A stretch of DNA of 64,000 nucleotides from UBA11889 sp002313255 (lineage in GTDB: Bacteria; Pseudomonadota; Gammaproteobacteria; Pseudomonadales; Azotimanducaceae): NCBI GenBank assembly GCA_913045265.1, contig CAJWQX010000003.1, positions 22,242-86,241 of the forward strand, in the 5' to 3' direction. Below the pieces are notes generated by a model that did no database searches, was not told the DNA's origin, and saw only the letters and a list, made by a program, of their open reading frames with translations. Position numbers and translations under genes: made by a program. Shown here piece by piece: positions 40,080 to 50,327 of the stretch; the first letter of the stretch is position 1, and each line of letters begins with the position of its first letter.

Positions 40080-41606
40080 TCAAGCATGATTATGGAGTTC
40101 AATCACGGTTGGCCCTTCCGTTAATTCCGCGTCTCTGCGTTGCTTCGTTTCGTCATTTCGGTCAATAGACAATCTTTCCAGATAAGCGTCATCGATATCG
40201 CCCGTAACGTAGTTGCCGTCAAAGACAGAGCAATCGAAGCTCTCAATCACGCGATTTCCTTCTCGGGCCGATTCAACGAGGTCGTCCAAATTCTGATAGA
40301 TCAGCCAGTCAGCACCTAGATACGTGCCTACCTCTTCGTCGGTACGATTGTAAGCAACGAACTCTGCGGACGTCGGCATATCGATGCCGTACACGTTTGG
40401 ATACCGAACCGCTGGGGCGGCCACAGCAACAAACACCTTTCTAGCGCCTGCGTCCCGTGCCTGTTGCACAATTTCCTGGGTGGTCGTACCCCGAACAATA
40501 GAGTCTTCCACCAACAGCACGTTCTTTCCGTTGAACTCTAAATCGATGGCATTGAGCTTTTGCCGCACAGATTTTTTCCGCTGATTTTGACCCGGCATAA
40601 TAAACGTCCGTCCAACATATCGATTCTTGACGAACCCTTCCCGAAGCTTGACGTCCAACCGATGCGCGAGAGGTTGCGCAGCCGTCCGACTAGTTTCAGG
40701 TATCGGCATCACCACGTCGATCTCGTGATCCCGACCCGAGCATTGTTCCAAAATCCGATCGGCAAGTTTTTCGCCCATCCTTAGCCGTGCTTTGTGCACA
40801 GAGATGTCATCCATAATCGAATCGGGACGAGCCAAATAAACGTGTTCAAAAATACAGGGGGTGAGGCTAGGTCCAACAGCACATTGCTGCACGTGTAAAC
40901 GGCCCTCGACGTCTATATAGACTGCTTCGCCAGGTGCCACATCGCCCAAGATCTCGAAACCAAGCACCGATAATGCTGCACTTTCGCTAGCGATTATATA
41001 TTCCTCACCGCCCTGCACGTCGCGACAGCCGTATACCAACGGTCTTATTCCATGCGGATCCCTAAAACCGACGATGCCCCCTCCCATGATCAGTGCAACG
41101 GCAGCATAGGCTCCAAGGCAACGCGCATGAACGCCTGCAACCGCTTCAAAAATGTGTTCCGGACCGGGAACGAACTCGCCGCGCTTATCAAGCTCGTGGG
41201 CGAAAACATTGAGTAGAATTTCGGAATCGGATTCCGTATTGACGTGGCGAAGATCGGCGCGAAATACATCGGCGACCAGTTCCTCGGCGTTCGTTAAATT
41301 TCCGTTGTGCGCCAAGCTTATCCCGTAAGGAGAATTTACGTACATTGGCTGAGCTTCGGCCGAGCTGCTGGTTCCTGCCGTTGGATAACGCACGTGGCCG
41401 ATGCCCATGTCGCCTGCAAGCCTGTGCATATGACGTTGCTGAAAGACTTGGCTAACCAGCCCCGTATCTTTGCGGAGGTGAAGCCGATCGCCGTCAGCGG
41501 TGACTATGCCGGCAGCATCCTGTCCGCGATGTTGCAAAACCGTCAGTGCGTCATAGATGTCCTGATTAACAGGGCCCTTGCCTACGATTCCAACGACGCC
41601 GCACAT
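40080..41606 (-). CDS. purF: Amidophosphoribosyltransferase
   Basis: First committed step of purine synthesis, moving glutamine amide nitrogen to PRPP. Cys2 (after Met removal, MCGVVGI) is the nucleophile. The glutaminase domain shows HRGQDAAG and GHVRYPTAG, and the PRPP loop is LLVEDSIVRGTT. At 508 residues it is of normal length, with an acidic C-terminal tail. It starts 8 bp after the cvpA stop, the usual cvpA-purF arrangement. Confidence 0.96.
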   Translation of the reverse strand: MCGVVGIVGKGPVNQDIYDALTVLQHRGQDAAGIVTADGDRLHLRKDTGLVSQVFQQRHMHRLAGDMGIGHVRYPTAGTSSSAEAQPMYVNSPYGISLAHNGNLTNAEELVADVFRADLRHVNTESDSEILLNVFAHELDKRGEFVPGPEHIFEAVAGVHARCLGAYAAVALIMGGGIVGFRDPHGIRPLVYGCRDVQGGEEYIIASESAALSVLGFEILGDVAPGEAVYIDVEGRLHVQQCAVGPSLTPCIFEHVYLARPDSIMDDISVHKARLRMGEKLADRILEQCSGRDHEIDVVMPIPETSRTAAQPLAHRLDVKLREGFVKNRYVGRTFIMPGQNQRKKSVRQKLNAIDLEFNGKNVLLVEDSIVRGTTTQEIVQQARDAGARKVFVAVAAPAVRYPNVYGIDMPTSAEFVAYNRTDEEVGTYLGADWLIYQNLDDLVESAREGNRVIESFDCSVFDGNYVTGDIDDAYLERLSIDRNDETKQRRDAELTEGPTVIELHNHA

Positions 41607-41613
41607 ACTATAT

Positions 41614-42126
41614 TTAACCTCGCAGAGCTTCCTTTATGAATCCAAAGAACCGTACAACATCTACCTCAAACGCCATCAAATAAGGTCGAAGCATCGATTC
41701 CTGCCACCAACCAGTTTCTGACTGAGAAGACTCGACCGCCACAAGCGCAACGATCACTAGTATAGCTCCTCGCGCTCCACCAAAGAAAAATCCGAGCGTT
41801 CGGTCGGTTCCCGTCAACCCTGTTCCTTGTACAAGCTTACCTAGCATCCATTGAACGATAACTCCAATGACGAGAATTCCGATAAATATTGCCGCGAAGG
41901 CACCGGAGTACCGGAACGCTTGCTGTGCCGGCTCAGACAATCCTTCCATCCAACCGAACTGAATGAAGTTCATAGTCGATTCGGCAAACATCGTGGCACT
42001 AAGGAATGCTGCCAACCAAATTGCGAGAGAAACTGTTTCTCGAACAAGCCCACGGGCCATTCCGATTGCCGCGGAGATCAGTATCACAACTGAAATGGCG
42101 ATATCCGCATAATGCCAACCGGTCAC
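41614..42126 (-). CDS. cvpA: Colicin V production protein CvpA
   Basis: Inner-membrane protein of 170 residues with about four hydrophobic helices and the family block DRTLGFFFGGARGAIL. The start is GTG at 42126, overlapping the dedD stop as GTGA. CvpA is widely conserved upstream of purF; its molecular role is not known. Confidence 0.88.
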   Translation of the reverse strand: MTGWHYADIAISVVILISAAIGMARGLVRETVSLAIWLAAFLSATMFAESTMNFIQFGWMEGLSEPAQQAFRYSGAFAAIFIGILVIGVIVQWMLGKLVQGTGLTGTDRTLGFFFGGARGAILVIVALVAVESSQSETGWWQESMLRPYLMAFEVDVVRFFGFIKEALRG

Positions 42127-42680
42127 TGGCTAAAACCGACAATCAATGCTTCCAAACCATCGTATCTATCGGCAAGCTCCTCCTCCATAGATAGTGCATC
42201 GGTACGCAAGAGTATGGGTCCGACCGCAACTCGAGTTCGATTACCTCCCACTTTACGTACGTTCGAAAGCCACGCCGAATATCCGTCTTGAAGCAAGCGA
42301 TCGCGCAAGGCGGTTGCGTTATCGTACTGATCGAAGCTACCAACTTGTACCGCCCATACGAGAGTAGAGGTATCTTCAATAGACAAAACCGGATCGCCGA
42401 TCCGAGTATTGTTGTCTTCTAGATAACCTTCCTCGTCAATAGTCTCACGAAGCACTTTCCGCGCAACTAACGCAGCTTTTGACCCCGGAACCTCGGAAGT
42501 ATCTTCCGAAACCGCTACCGAAAAATCCAGTGTGTCGACGGCTTGCTGCAAGTCAAACGCTTCCGAATTAAACGCCTCGGTAGGCTTGAGTCCGTCTCCA
42601 TCGAATAGCATCGGTAGAAATATAATTGCTATCGACGCAAGAAAGATGGCACCTGTGACCCGGTATCGAGTCAACTCCAT
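42123..42680 (-). CDS. dedD: DedD-like SPOR-domain cell-division protein
   Basis: Bitopic membrane protein that binds septal peptidoglycan. An N-terminal helix (GAIFLASIAIIFLPMLF) is followed by an acidic linker and a C-terminal SPOR domain (WAVQVGSFDQYDNATALRDRL...). I start at the ATG at 42680; a GTG one codon upstream is also possible. It couples to cvpA by a 4-bp overlap and follows folC, matching the order folC-dedD-cvpA-purF. Confidence 0.88.
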   Translation of the reverse strand: MELTRYRVTGAIFLASIAIIFLPMLFDGDGLKPTEAFNSEAFDLQQAVDTLDFSVAVSEDTSEVPGSKAALVARKVLRETIDEEGYLEDNNTRIGDPVLSIEDTSTLVWAVQVGSFDQYDNATALRDRLLQDGYSAWLSNVRKVGGNRTRVAVGPILLRTDALSMEEELADRYDGLEALIVGFSQ

Positions 42681-42702
42681 CACAGGATTAGCCGGTCGTC
42701 AG

Positions 42703-43980
42703 TTATCGTGAAAATAACCAAATGCGCATTCGCTCGACTAAATCAAAGGATCCGAATACGAGAATTATATCGGTACTCTGCGTCGTATCGATGAGGTAAT
42801 CAACACTAGGCTCGATTTTCCCTCCAACACTCCCCGTAGGCCCAAAACTAGCCTTTTGTTCGAGTTCGCTCGCGGGCTGTCCTCGAGTCCCAATAGTGTC
42901 CGCGTACACCACTTGATTTAGCATCCCACCCAACACACGCAGAATCTGTGCTGCGTGTTTGTCGGTGTAACAACCAAACAGCCCACTGAACCGACGTCCC
43001 GGATAACGTTCCTTCAGCTGCTCCAATAAAAACCGAGCGGCATGAGAATTATGGGCAACATCGAGAATCCAAGTACGGTCCATCATGTGTACCACTTCGA
43101 AACGTCCCGGCAGACGAACGTCTACGACATCCGCAATCAATTTGGAATCTATGGATTCACCGAGTAGCACCGCGGCCTGGAGCGCGACGACTGCATTTTC
43201 CGTCGCAATAGACGGACGTTGCGAGTACTGATAGGCATTAAGTTGGGCGCCCTCAGTGACCTCGATTCTCCAACCGTTCGAATCTGCATGCTCGTGAAAG
43301 TCCCGCCCAGAGATATAGGTCGGTACTCCAAGCTCTTTCGCACGTTGCTCGATCGATTCGGGTATTTGGGATTCACCAAAAATCAATGGGATGCCGCACC
43401 GTAATATTCCCGCTTTTTCACGGCCGATGCATTCCCGATCAGATCCTAGGTACTCCTCATGGTCGATACCGACGCTGGTAATAATACTGAGATCACCATC
43501 AATAATATTTACCGCATCTAGGCGTCCACCTAGACCGATCTCTAGAATAGCGTAGTCCAGATCCTCCCGGCTGAAGCACGTGAGCGCGGCGAGAACGGCG
43601 TACTCGAAATAATTGAGTGGCACACGGTTTCGGGCGGCTTCTACCATTTCAAAACTCTTGACTAAACTATTATCACTCACCTCCTCGCCTTGAACTCTGA
43701 TCCGCTCATTAAAGACATGCATGTGTGGCGACAACGTTGTGCCAACACGAGCGCCGGCGGACAGTAATATCTGTTCGAGAAAAACGGCGGTGGACCCCTT
43801 GCCGTTGGTTCCCGCGACCACGATCACCGTCCGTGCAGGTCTTAATACCGCCAAGCGCTCGGCGACGTCATACACTCGCTTCAAACCGTCGAGTACATTT
43901 TTCGGGTGTTCCCGACCGATCCTGGTAAGCCACCCGCGTAGTTGAGACGATTCCTCTCGGATCACACGTTGACTAGTCAT
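42703..43980 (-). CDS. folC: Folylpolyglutamate / dihydrofolate synthase FolC
   Basis: Adds glutamates to folates. P-loop GTNGKGSTAVFLEQ near residue 57, ILEIGLGGRLDAVN and the Mg-binding SVGIDHEE are visible, and the length (426) is standard. The ATG at 43980 is used; a TTG one codon upstream is an alternative. It lies 24 bp after trpA, where accD stands in most gammaproteobacteria; accD is missing here. Confidence 0.95.
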   Translation of the reverse strand: MTSQRVIREESSQLRGWLTRIGREHPKNVLDGLKRVYDVAERLAVLRPARTVIVVAGTNGKGSTAVFLEQILLSAGARVGTTLSPHMHVFNERIRVQGEEVSDNSLVKSFEMVEAARNRVPLNYFEYAVLAALTCFSREDLDYAILEIGLGGRLDAVNIIDGDLSIITSVGIDHEEYLGSDRECIGREKAGILRCGIPLIFGESQIPESIEQRAKELGVPTYISGRDFHEHADSNGWRIEVTEGAQLNAYQYSQRPSIATENAVVALQAAVLLGESIDSKLIADVVDVRLPGRFEVVHMMDRTWILDVAHNSHAARFLLEQLKERYPGRRFSGLFGCYTDKHAAQILRVLGGMLNQVVYADTIGTRGQPASELEQKASFGPTGSVGGKIEPSVDYLIDTTQSTDIILVFGSFDLVERMRIWLFSR

Positions 43981-44004
43981 CAAAGAAATTCTATCTGGAA
44001 CCAG

Positions 44005-44829
44005 CTATTCGCGCGCGTCCTGGTCACTCTCATCCATCGCGTCCCGGAGTTCCCTTACTTGTGCTTCGAGGGCACCGGGGATTTGACGTTCTGAACTCTG
44101 GAGAGCTTCCATGGTCCGGACGAGCGCACTGCCAACGACCACACCATCCGCGTACGTCGCTATCCGCCGTGCATCCTGAGGATCTTTGACACCGAAACCG
44201 ACCATCACCGGCAGCGTTGTATACGACTGGACCCGCAGCACCTCCTTCCGAACGGTCTCGACCTCCAAATGCTGAGCACCAGTTACTCCTTTTAACGCTA
44301 CGTAGTAAATGAAACCGCCCGCCACAGAAACGATCGAACGCGCACGCGCCTCGGTGGTTGTGGGTGCGATCAAAAAGACAAGATCGAGATCCGCTGCCGC
44401 AAATGCGGGTTGAATATCCGTCGCTTCTTCTGGCGGGAGATTGACGATGATGACGCCATCGACGCCGGCCTCGACAGCGTTTTTCACCAAGTGCTCGGGG
44501 CCCCGATGCAACAACGAATTAAAATACCCCATCATGAGCACAGGGGTGTTCGTATCGGTTTGTCTGAAATCACGAACCATGTCAAGAACTGCGACTAAAT
44601 TGACCCCATTCGCAAGAGCGCGTTCCGACGACTTCTGTATCGTGGGGCCTTCTGCCTCGGGATCTGAAAACGGAACACCTAGCTCGAGAATATCTACGCC
44701 GCCCCTCACCAGCGCGCGAAGCGCGGGCACCGTCGTCGCAACCGACGGATCACCCGCGGTGACGAAAGAAACCAGCGCGGTTTTACCTGCGCGTTTGTAC
44801 GTTTCCAGCCGCGAACCAATACGACTCAA
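44005..44829 (-). CDS. trpA: Tryptophan synthase alpha chain
   Basis: Splits indole-3-glycerol phosphate to indole. The TIM-barrel protein has 274 residues. Glu49, the catalytic glutamate, is present in LELG, but the other catalytic acid, Asp60 of E. coli numbering, is Glu: the loop reads FSDPEAEGP rather than FSDPxADGP. The rest is normal ([17 protein letters not shown]). It starts at a TTG (44829) overlapping the trpB stop (TTGA) with GGGA upstream. Confidence 0.93.
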   Translation of the reverse strand: MSRIGSRLETYKRAGKTALVSFVTAGDPSVATTVPALRALVRGGVDILELGVPFSDPEAEGPTIQKSSERALANGVNLVAVLDMVRDFRQTDTNTPVLMMGYFNSLLHRGPEHLVKNAVEAGVDGVIIVNLPPEEATDIQPAFAAADLDLVFLIAPTTTEARARSIVSVAGGFIYYVALKGVTGAQHLEVETVRKEVLRVQSYTTLPVMVGFGVKDPQDARRIATYADGVVVGSALVRTMEALQSSERQIPGALEAQVRELRDAMDESDQDARE

Positions 44830-46040
44830 AATTGAATCCCATCCATGTCAGCAATGGTTTGGATATCCTTGTCCCCACGACCCGAGAGATTCACGACGAT
44901 AATTTCATCGTTGTTGCGACGCAACGCCTCGACGGCGGCATAAGCGACCGCGTGGCTAGACTCTAATGCAGGCATAATTCCTTCGGTCCGATTCAATAGT
45001 CGGAATGCGTCGACGGCCTGTTCGTCGGTCACAGCAACGTAATTTGCGCGTCCAATGTCTTTCCAGTACGAATGTTCGGGACCAACGCCAGGGTAGTCGA
45101 GACCCGCCGAAATCGAATGGGTTTCTCGTATTTGGCCATCTTCATCGTCCATGACGTAGCTTCGGCTTCCGTGCAATACCCCGGGCCGACCCGCGTTCAG
45201 TGGCGCCGCGTGCCTCCCTGTCTCAATACCAAGCCCAGCGGCCTCGACCCCCACCAAATCGACTCCATCGTCATCCACAAATGGAAAAAATAGCCCCATA
45301 GCATTCGAGCCGCCGCCGACGCACGCGATAAGCACATCCGGTAGTCGTCCCAACTGCTCGAGGCTTTGCTCTTTCGTCTCCCGACCAATGACCGTTTGAA
45401 AGTCGCGGACGAGCGCCGGGTACGGGTGAGGTCCCGCAACACTCCCGATAATGTAGTGCGTATCGTCTACGTTTGTTACCCAGTCACGCATTGCTTCGTT
45501 CATGGCATCTTTGAGTGTTCGCGAACCAGACGAAACGGGAACCACCTCGGCTCCTAACAATTTCATGCGATATACGTTGAGCGCCTGCCGTTTTACATCT
45601 TCTTCGCCCATGTAGACGCAACAATCAAAACCAAACCGAGCCGCAACCGTTGCGGTGGCCACACCGTGCTGACCGGCTCCAGTTTCCGCTATCACTCGCC
45701 GTTTCCCCATTCGTTCCGCAAGCAGGGCCTGCCCAACGGCGTTGTTAATTTTGTGAGCGCCCGTGTGATTCAGATCCTCCCGTTTTAGACAAATGCGTGC
45801 ACCACCGATTTCGTTCGTAAGCCGTAGGGCCTCGTACAACGGAGTCGGCCTACCGACGTAATGCGCCAAATCATGTTCGAACCGCTGACGAAATACCTCG
45901 TCCGTCGACAAGTTCTCGTAAAGCTCGGTAAGTTCATCGAGTGCGTGCGTTAACGTCTCGGCAACAAAACGTCCGCCAAATTCTCCGAAGTGGCCACCAT
46001 CGTCAGGCGCGTTATAGGGTTTACGGTTACGCGCCGACAC
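44826..46040 (-). CDS. trpB: Tryptophan synthase beta chain
   Basis: Makes tryptophan from indole and serine using PLP. PLP Lys is in [10 protein letters not shown], with the substrate loop [11 protein letters not shown] and the phosphate-binding GGGSNAMG. The GTG at 46040 has GAGG seven bases upstream; a GTG at 46052 adds four residues. It overlaps trpF by 14 bp and is coupled to trpA, so trpF-trpB-trpA form one unit. Confidence 0.95.
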   Translation of the reverse strand: MSARNRKPYNAPDDGGHFGEFGGRFVAETLTHALDELTELYENLSTDEVFRQRFEHDLAHYVGRPTPLYEALRLTNEIGGARICLKREDLNHTGAHKINNAVGQALLAERMGKRRVIAETGAGQHGVATATVAARFGFDCCVYMGEEDVKRQALNVYRMKLLGAEVVPVSSGSRTLKDAMNEAMRDWVTNVDDTHYIIGSVAGPHPYPALVRDFQTVIGRETKEQSLEQLGRLPDVLIACVGGGSNAMGLFFPFVDDDGVDLVGVEAAGLGIETGRHAAPLNAGRPGVLHGSRSYVMDDEDGQIRETHSISAGLDYPGVGPEHSYWKDIGRANYVAVTDEQAVDAFRLLNRTEGIMPALESSHAVAYAAVEALRRNNDEIIVVNLSGRGDKDIQTIADMDGIQF

Positions 46041-46653
46041 GTCGAACCTCACTCATGAACGCTTCCATTTTCTGGGCATCTTTGGCGGGTCCGCCGTCTT
46101 TTTCAATTCCACTCGCTACGTCGACGGCCCAAGGATTCGTCTGCTTTATGGCCTGCGCCACATTAGCCGCATCCAATCCGCCCGCCAGAATGATTCGCTG
46201 TTTTACGTACTTAGGCCATAACGCCCAATCAAAAGTTCTACCAGTTCCGCCTCGCTCCAGACCACGAAAAGAATCGAGCATCAATGCTTGTGCTCGATGA
46301 TACTTGACTGAGAACTCTTCGAAATCAAACCCCTCGTTCACCGATGCCGCTTTCACGAAAGGAACTTGAAACTGTTCGCAAAATGCAGCCGGTTCGTGAC
46401 CATGGAACTGCAAGAAGTCCACTCCCACTTCCTCAACGACGTCCACAACTTCTTCGACTCTCGGGTCTACAAAAACAGCGACCGTTTTCACCGTGCCATC
46501 AATGCTCCGAACGATCTCATCGGCGGTTTTTAGCGGAACCAGTCGGCGACTATGCTCGTAGAAATTGAGTCCAATCGCGCTGCAACCGAGGTCGACGGCC
46601 TGGATCGCGTCTTCCACCGTCGTAATTCCACAGAACTTTACTGCAACGCCCAT
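46027..46653 (-). CDS. trpF: Phosphoribosylanthranilate isomerase
   Basis: Amadori rearrangement in tryptophan synthesis. Of 208 residues; motifs FCGIT with the catalytic Cys, [17 protein letters not shown] (Asp), [10 protein letters not shown] and VDVASGIE are in place. It lies 24 bp downstream of truA and overlaps trpB. In several gammaproteobacteria trpF leads the truA-trpF-(trpBA)-accD-folC string. Confidence 0.93.
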   Translation of the reverse strand: MGVAVKFCGITTVEDAIQAVDLGCSAIGLNFYEHSRRLVPLKTADEIVRSIDGTVKTVAVFVDPRVEEVVDVVEEVGVDFLQFHGHEPAAFCEQFQVPFVKAASVNEGFDFEEFSVKYHRAQALMLDSFRGLERGGTGRTFDWALWPKYVKQRIILAGGLDAANVAQAIKQTNPWAVDVASGIEKDGGPAKDAQKMEAFMSEVRRVGA

Positions 46654-46677
46654 AGTCGAGGAGCCTAAAAAAGCGCG

Positions 46678-47478
46678 CTAGTCTACCACCTGCGGACCCA
46701 AGATAACGGGACGTCGAGCTTCAATGTGGCGTGAAAAATTTGGATACGAAACCTGAACTAGATACAGCCCATGCGGTGGCGCGGTGGGAGGAGCGAGAGA
46801 TCGATTTCGGGCAGCAAGAAGGGTCTCGACATCCGAAGCATGAAGCATATTCGAACCCACTTGCGCTAGCGTCCCCGCGATGTTTCTAACCATGTGCATG
46901 AGAAACGCATTGGCAACCGTATCGATCGCTACCATCCGTCCACTTCGACTCACGGTCATTTTCTCAATACACCGATAGGGAGTTGATGCTTGGCATTGCG
47001 CAGCTCGAAATGACGAAAAGTCATGTTTACCTAATAGAACCTGGGCTGCCTCTTGCATGCGGTTCACATCCAATATCTTGTCCTGCCAACACGCCAAGTC
47101 TTTTCCTATCGCCGGTCGCGAATCAGACTCTCCGAAAACGTATATGTATCGGCGCCGCACCGCGGACCGCCGCGCATCAAAACCCTCCGGAACACGTTCC
47201 GCCCAAATAACTGACACGTCGTCTCCGATAACAGCATTCACACCTCTAACCCACGCCGAAAGAGGCCTAGGGGGACCACCAAAACTAACGATTTGGTGAG
47301 TTGCATGGACGCCGGCGTCGGTTCGACCAGCGGCCGTAACCCGCACAGGTTCGTCGGCAACACAAGCCAATGCTTCTTCGAGAACCCCCTGGACCGTCAC
47401 TGGCCCACGCTGCGCCTGAAATCCATGAAATGCCGTCCCCATGTATTCAAGGCCTAGCGCAATGGTTTCCTTAGACAC
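46678..47478 (-). CDS. truA: tRNA pseudouridine synthase A
   Basis: Forms pseudouridine at positions 38-40 of the anticodon stem. The 266-residue protein has the catalytic Asp in AAGRTDAGVHA and the downstream block FLMHMVRNIAGTL. It starts at a GTG at 47478. The gap to asd is 93 bp; in Pseudomonas the large fimV gene sits there. Confidence 0.94.
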   Translation of the reverse strand: MSKETIALGLEYMGTAFHGFQAQRGPVTVQGVLEEALACVADEPVRVTAAGRTDAGVHATHQIVSFGGPPRPLSAWVRGVNAVIGDDVSVIWAERVPEGFDARRSAVRRRYIYVFGESDSRPAIGKDLACWQDKILDVNRMQEAAQVLLGKHDFSSFRAAQCQASTPYRCIEKMTVSRSGRMVAIDTVANAFLMHMVRNIAGTLAQVGSNMLHASDVETLLAARNRSLAPPTAPPHGLYLVQVSYPNFSRHIEARRPVILGPQVVD

Positions 47479-47571
47479 TTTGGCTTTTCTTTCCTCGAAC
47501 TAAACAAAACAAAGATCCAATGTCGAAGCTATACACCGGCATTCTGTGCGCGTAAACGTAAGGGATTCAGG

Positions 47572-48591
47572 TTAGACCAATAGCGGCATCAAGCCCTCGG
47601 CGATTTGCACGCTATTGAGCGCACCTCCTTTTCGAACGTTATCTGAAACAACCCAAAGGTTCAGCCCACACGGATGCGAGATATCTTCTCGAATCCTTCC
47701 GACAAAGACGGCGTCGTTGGAGGCCGCATCAAGAGCCGCTGTCGGATAACGACTAGCATTTTGCTCATCTAGCACCACGACACCTTCGGCAATTTCCAAC
47801 AACTCTCGTGCTTCCTCCGCACTGATCGGATCCGTTGTTTCAATATGTACGGCTTCGGAGTGTCCGTAAAAGACAGGAACCCGAACGCAGGTCGGATTCA
47901 CCCTTATGCGTTCATCTTCGAAGATTTTCTGCGTTTCCCAGACCATTTTCATTTCTTCTTTGGTGTAGCCGTTGTCCTGAAACGAGTCGATGTGGGGGAT
48001 CGCGTTAAATGCGATTTGAACGGGGTGAACTTTCGTCTCGATTTCTTTTCCGTTCATAAGGCCGAGAGTCTGTTCGGCCAGTTCGTTGATTCCGCGCGTG
48101 CCGGCACCCGACACCGCCTGGTACGTAGCAACATTGATGCGCTCCAAACCAACCGCATCATAGATCGGCTTCAAAGCGACAACCATTTGGATGGTGGAAC
48201 AATTAGGATTAGCCACAATGTGTCGTGCAAAAGCGTCCTGGATTCGATGTCCATTGACCTCGGGGACAACCAAGGGCACGTCGTCGTCGTATCTGAACGC
48301 AGAACTGTTGTCGACCACGATGGTTCCCGAGAGTGCGGCTCGTTCGCCATGTTCCGCTGATACCGTACCACCCGCTGAAAATAGGGCGATCTGGGTATTC
48401 GAAAAATCGAAATCGTCGAGTAGCTGCACGCGAATCGATTTCCCTTGAAATTGAAATCGTTTTCCAAGGGACCGTTCACTTGCAAGCAACGCGAGTTCAC
48501 TTATCGGAAAGTTGCGGTCCTCGAGGATCTCCCGCATGGCTGTACCCACGGCACCCGTGGCACCGGCAATGGCGACGTTGATTTTTTCCAT
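47572..48591 (-). CDS. asd: Aspartate-semialdehyde dehydrogenase
   Basis: Reduces aspartyl phosphate for lysine, threonine and methionine synthesis and for diaminopimelate. The NADP-binding motif is AGATGAVGTAM, the catalytic Cys is in ANPNCSTIQ and the His in YGHSEAVHI. Length is 339 residues. It follows leuB at a 13-bp distance, as in Pseudomonas. Confidence 0.95.
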   Translation of the reverse strand: MEKINVAIAGATGAVGTAMREILEDRNFPISELALLASERSLGKRFQFQGKSIRVQLLDDFDFSNTQIALFSAGGTVSAEHGERAALSGTIVVDNSSAFRYDDDVPLVVPEVNGHRIQDAFARHIVANPNCSTIQMVVALKPIYDAVGLERINVATYQAVSGAGTRGINELAEQTLGLMNGKEIETKVHPVQIAFNAIPHIDSFQDNGYTKEEMKMVWETQKIFEDERIRVNPTCVRVPVFYGHSEAVHIETTDPISAEEARELLEIAEGVVVLDEQNASRYPTAALDAASNDAVFVGRIREDISHPCGLNLWVVSDNVRKGGALNSVQIAEGLMPLLV

Positions 48592-48604
48592 TATCTAGGC
48601 CTGA

Positions 48605-49690
48605 TCATCCGTCTAGCGCCGCAATAACTGCGTCGGCCATCTCGTCCGTACTTACCAACGTCAATTCCGCCGTGGTTTCAGGCGGCATAATGTCGGGGGT
48701 GCGGAACCGACGTAAGACATCGGCCACGGACCGTTCCAACCTATCTGCAATATCTACTTCGGAAAGGCTGTACCGGAACATCATCGCACCGGAAAGAATA
48801 GTCGCCAGCGGGTTGGCAATGTTCTGTCCCACGATATCGGGTGCGCTACCGTGTACCGGTTCAAAGAGTCCTTGTGCGCTAGCGTTGAGAGAAGCAGACG
48901 GCAACATCCCTAAAGAACCTGTCAGCATAGCCGCGACATCGGAAAGAATGTCACCGAACATATTTCCAGTAACCATCACATCGAATTGATTAGGATGGCG
49001 CACAAGCTGCATCCCCGCGTTGTCAACGTACATATGGGAAAGTTCCACGTCCGGATAGTCCGCGTGAACCTCGGTGACAACTTCACGCCAGAGCTGCGTG
49101 ACCTCAAGTACGTTGGCCTTGTCCACTGAGCAAAGGCGCCGATTTCTTTGGCGAGCAAGATCAAAAGCCGTACGCGCAATACGGGCGATCTGATGTTCAT
49201 CGTATTCGAAAGTGTTGTAGCCACGGCGGCCTTCCTTGGCGTGCTCAATACCGCGTGGCATGCCAAAATAGATCCCACCCGTCAGTTCACGAACGATCAA
49301 GATGTCGAGGTTCGTCACCAATTCGGTTTTCAAAGACGAAGCGCTCTCTAGAGACGGAAACGCCACCGCCGGACGAAGGTTGGCATATAGGTCCAAGGCA
49401 GCTCGAATTTGCAGCAGGCCTCTCTCGGGTCGATCGTCCATTGCCAAGTGATCCCACTTCGGTCCTCCAACCGATCCCAGAAGAATTGCGTCTGACTGCC
49501 GAGCGGCATCAAGGGTTTCCTTCGGCAAAGGCCTACCGTATCGATCGATGGCGATACCGCCTATGTCCGCCGTAGAAATATCAAGTTCCGCCTGTCCCTG
49601 AGAGGCCGCTTTCATTACACGCACCACGTGTGGCATTACTTCCGCACCGATACCGTCGCCAGGGAGTATCAGAATGTTATGTTTGGTCAT
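48605..49690 (-). CDS. leuB: 3-isopropylmalate dehydrogenase
   Basis: Oxidative decarboxylation in leucine synthesis. [26 protein letters not shown] and a C-terminal [14 protein letters not shown] are visible, typical of LeuB over isocitrate dehydrogenase. Its ATG lies within the last codons of leuD (14-bp overlap), so the leuCDB block is translationally linked. 361 residues. Confidence 0.96.
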   Translation of the reverse strand: MTKHNILILPGDGIGAEVMPHVVRVMKAASQGQAELDISTADIGGIAIDRYGRPLPKETLDAARQSDAILLGSVGGPKWDHLAMDDRPERGLLQIRAALDLYANLRPAVAFPSLESASSLKTELVTNLDILIVRELTGGIYFGMPRGIEHAKEGRRGYNTFEYDEHQIARIARTAFDLARQRNRRLCSVDKANVLEVTQLWREVVTEVHADYPDVELSHMYVDNAGMQLVRHPNQFDVMVTGNMFGDILSDVAAMLTGSLGMLPSASLNASAQGLFEPVHGSAPDIVGQNIANPLATILSGAMMFRYSLSEVDIADRLERSVADVLRRFRTPDIMPPETTAELTLVSTDEMADAVIAALDG

Positions 49691-50327
49691 GGCTGAAAAT
49701 CCATGGCATGGACTCGCGATGCCGAACTTCGAACTCGCGGATCTCGTCTGAATGCATGAAAGTCATGCCAATGTCATCGAGTCCCAGTATCAGGGCTTCT
49801 TTTCTCCCGGGTTCTATCTCAAAAGGAATATCGTCCGCGGTTTCAACAGAGAGTCGCTGCGTTTCGAGATTGACTTCGACCTCCAATGCCTGCGGACCCG
49901 TCGCTAAACCAAATAAGTATTCTATTATTTCTTCTTTTAAAACAATGGGTAATAATCTATTTTTAAAACAATTATTGTAAAAAATATCAGCAAAACTCGG
50001 TGCAATAACACAACGGATACCAAATTCGAATAACGCCCAAACGGCGTGCTCTCTGCTAGAACCACAACCAAAATTTCGCCTTCCCAATAGGATGCTGACA
50101 CCCTGGTATCGAGGGTCGTTAAAGATAAATTCCCTGTTGATTTTTCTCTCATTGGGATTCTTGCCAATCTCGCCTTCGTCGATAAAGCGCCAAGCATCGA
50201 ACAGATTCTCACCAAACCCGGTCCGCTTAATGGATTTAAGAAATTGCTTGGGGATGATTTGATCGGTGTCGACATTTGCCCGGTCAAGTGGAACTAAGGT
50301 TCCCCGATGCACGCTAAAAGACTCCAT
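49677..50327 (-). CDS. leuD: 3-isopropylmalate dehydratase small subunit
   Basis: Swivelling subunit of the isopropylmalate isomerase; LeuC carries the iron-sulfur cluster. LeuD motifs are [29 protein letters not shown] and [11 protein letters not shown]. The ATG at 50327 overlaps the leuC stop by one base; the ORF extension to 50510 lies inside leuC and is rejected. It has a very AT-rich stretch (49909-49985) encoding the ADIF...YLF segment, with codons unlike its flanks. 216 residues. Confidence 0.94.
   Translation of the reverse strand: MESFSVHRGTLVPLDRANVDTDQIIPKQFLKSIKRTGFGENLFDAWRFIDEGEIGKNPNERKINREFIFNDPRYQGVSILLGRRNFGCGSSREHAVWALFEFGIRCVIAPSFADIFYNNCFKNRLLPIVLKEEIIEYLFGLATGPQALEVEVNLETQRLSVETADDIPFEIEPGRKEALILGLDDIGMTFMHSDEIREFEVRHRESMPWIFSHDQT
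49909..49985 (-). other. AT-rich island inside leuD
   Basis: GC drops to 10 of 60 bases (17%) between 49921 and 49980, against about half elsewhere. The frame is intact and encodes the conserved [11 protein letters not shown] region and the following KEEIIEYLF. Codons are TTA, ATA, AGA and AAT rather than the C/G-ending ones nearby. Confidence 0.75.

Noticed and set aside
41307..41639. Plus-strand open frame inside purF and cvpA
   Set aside because: It lies opposite well-conserved genes and has no recognisable motif; it is a shadow of their codon pattern.
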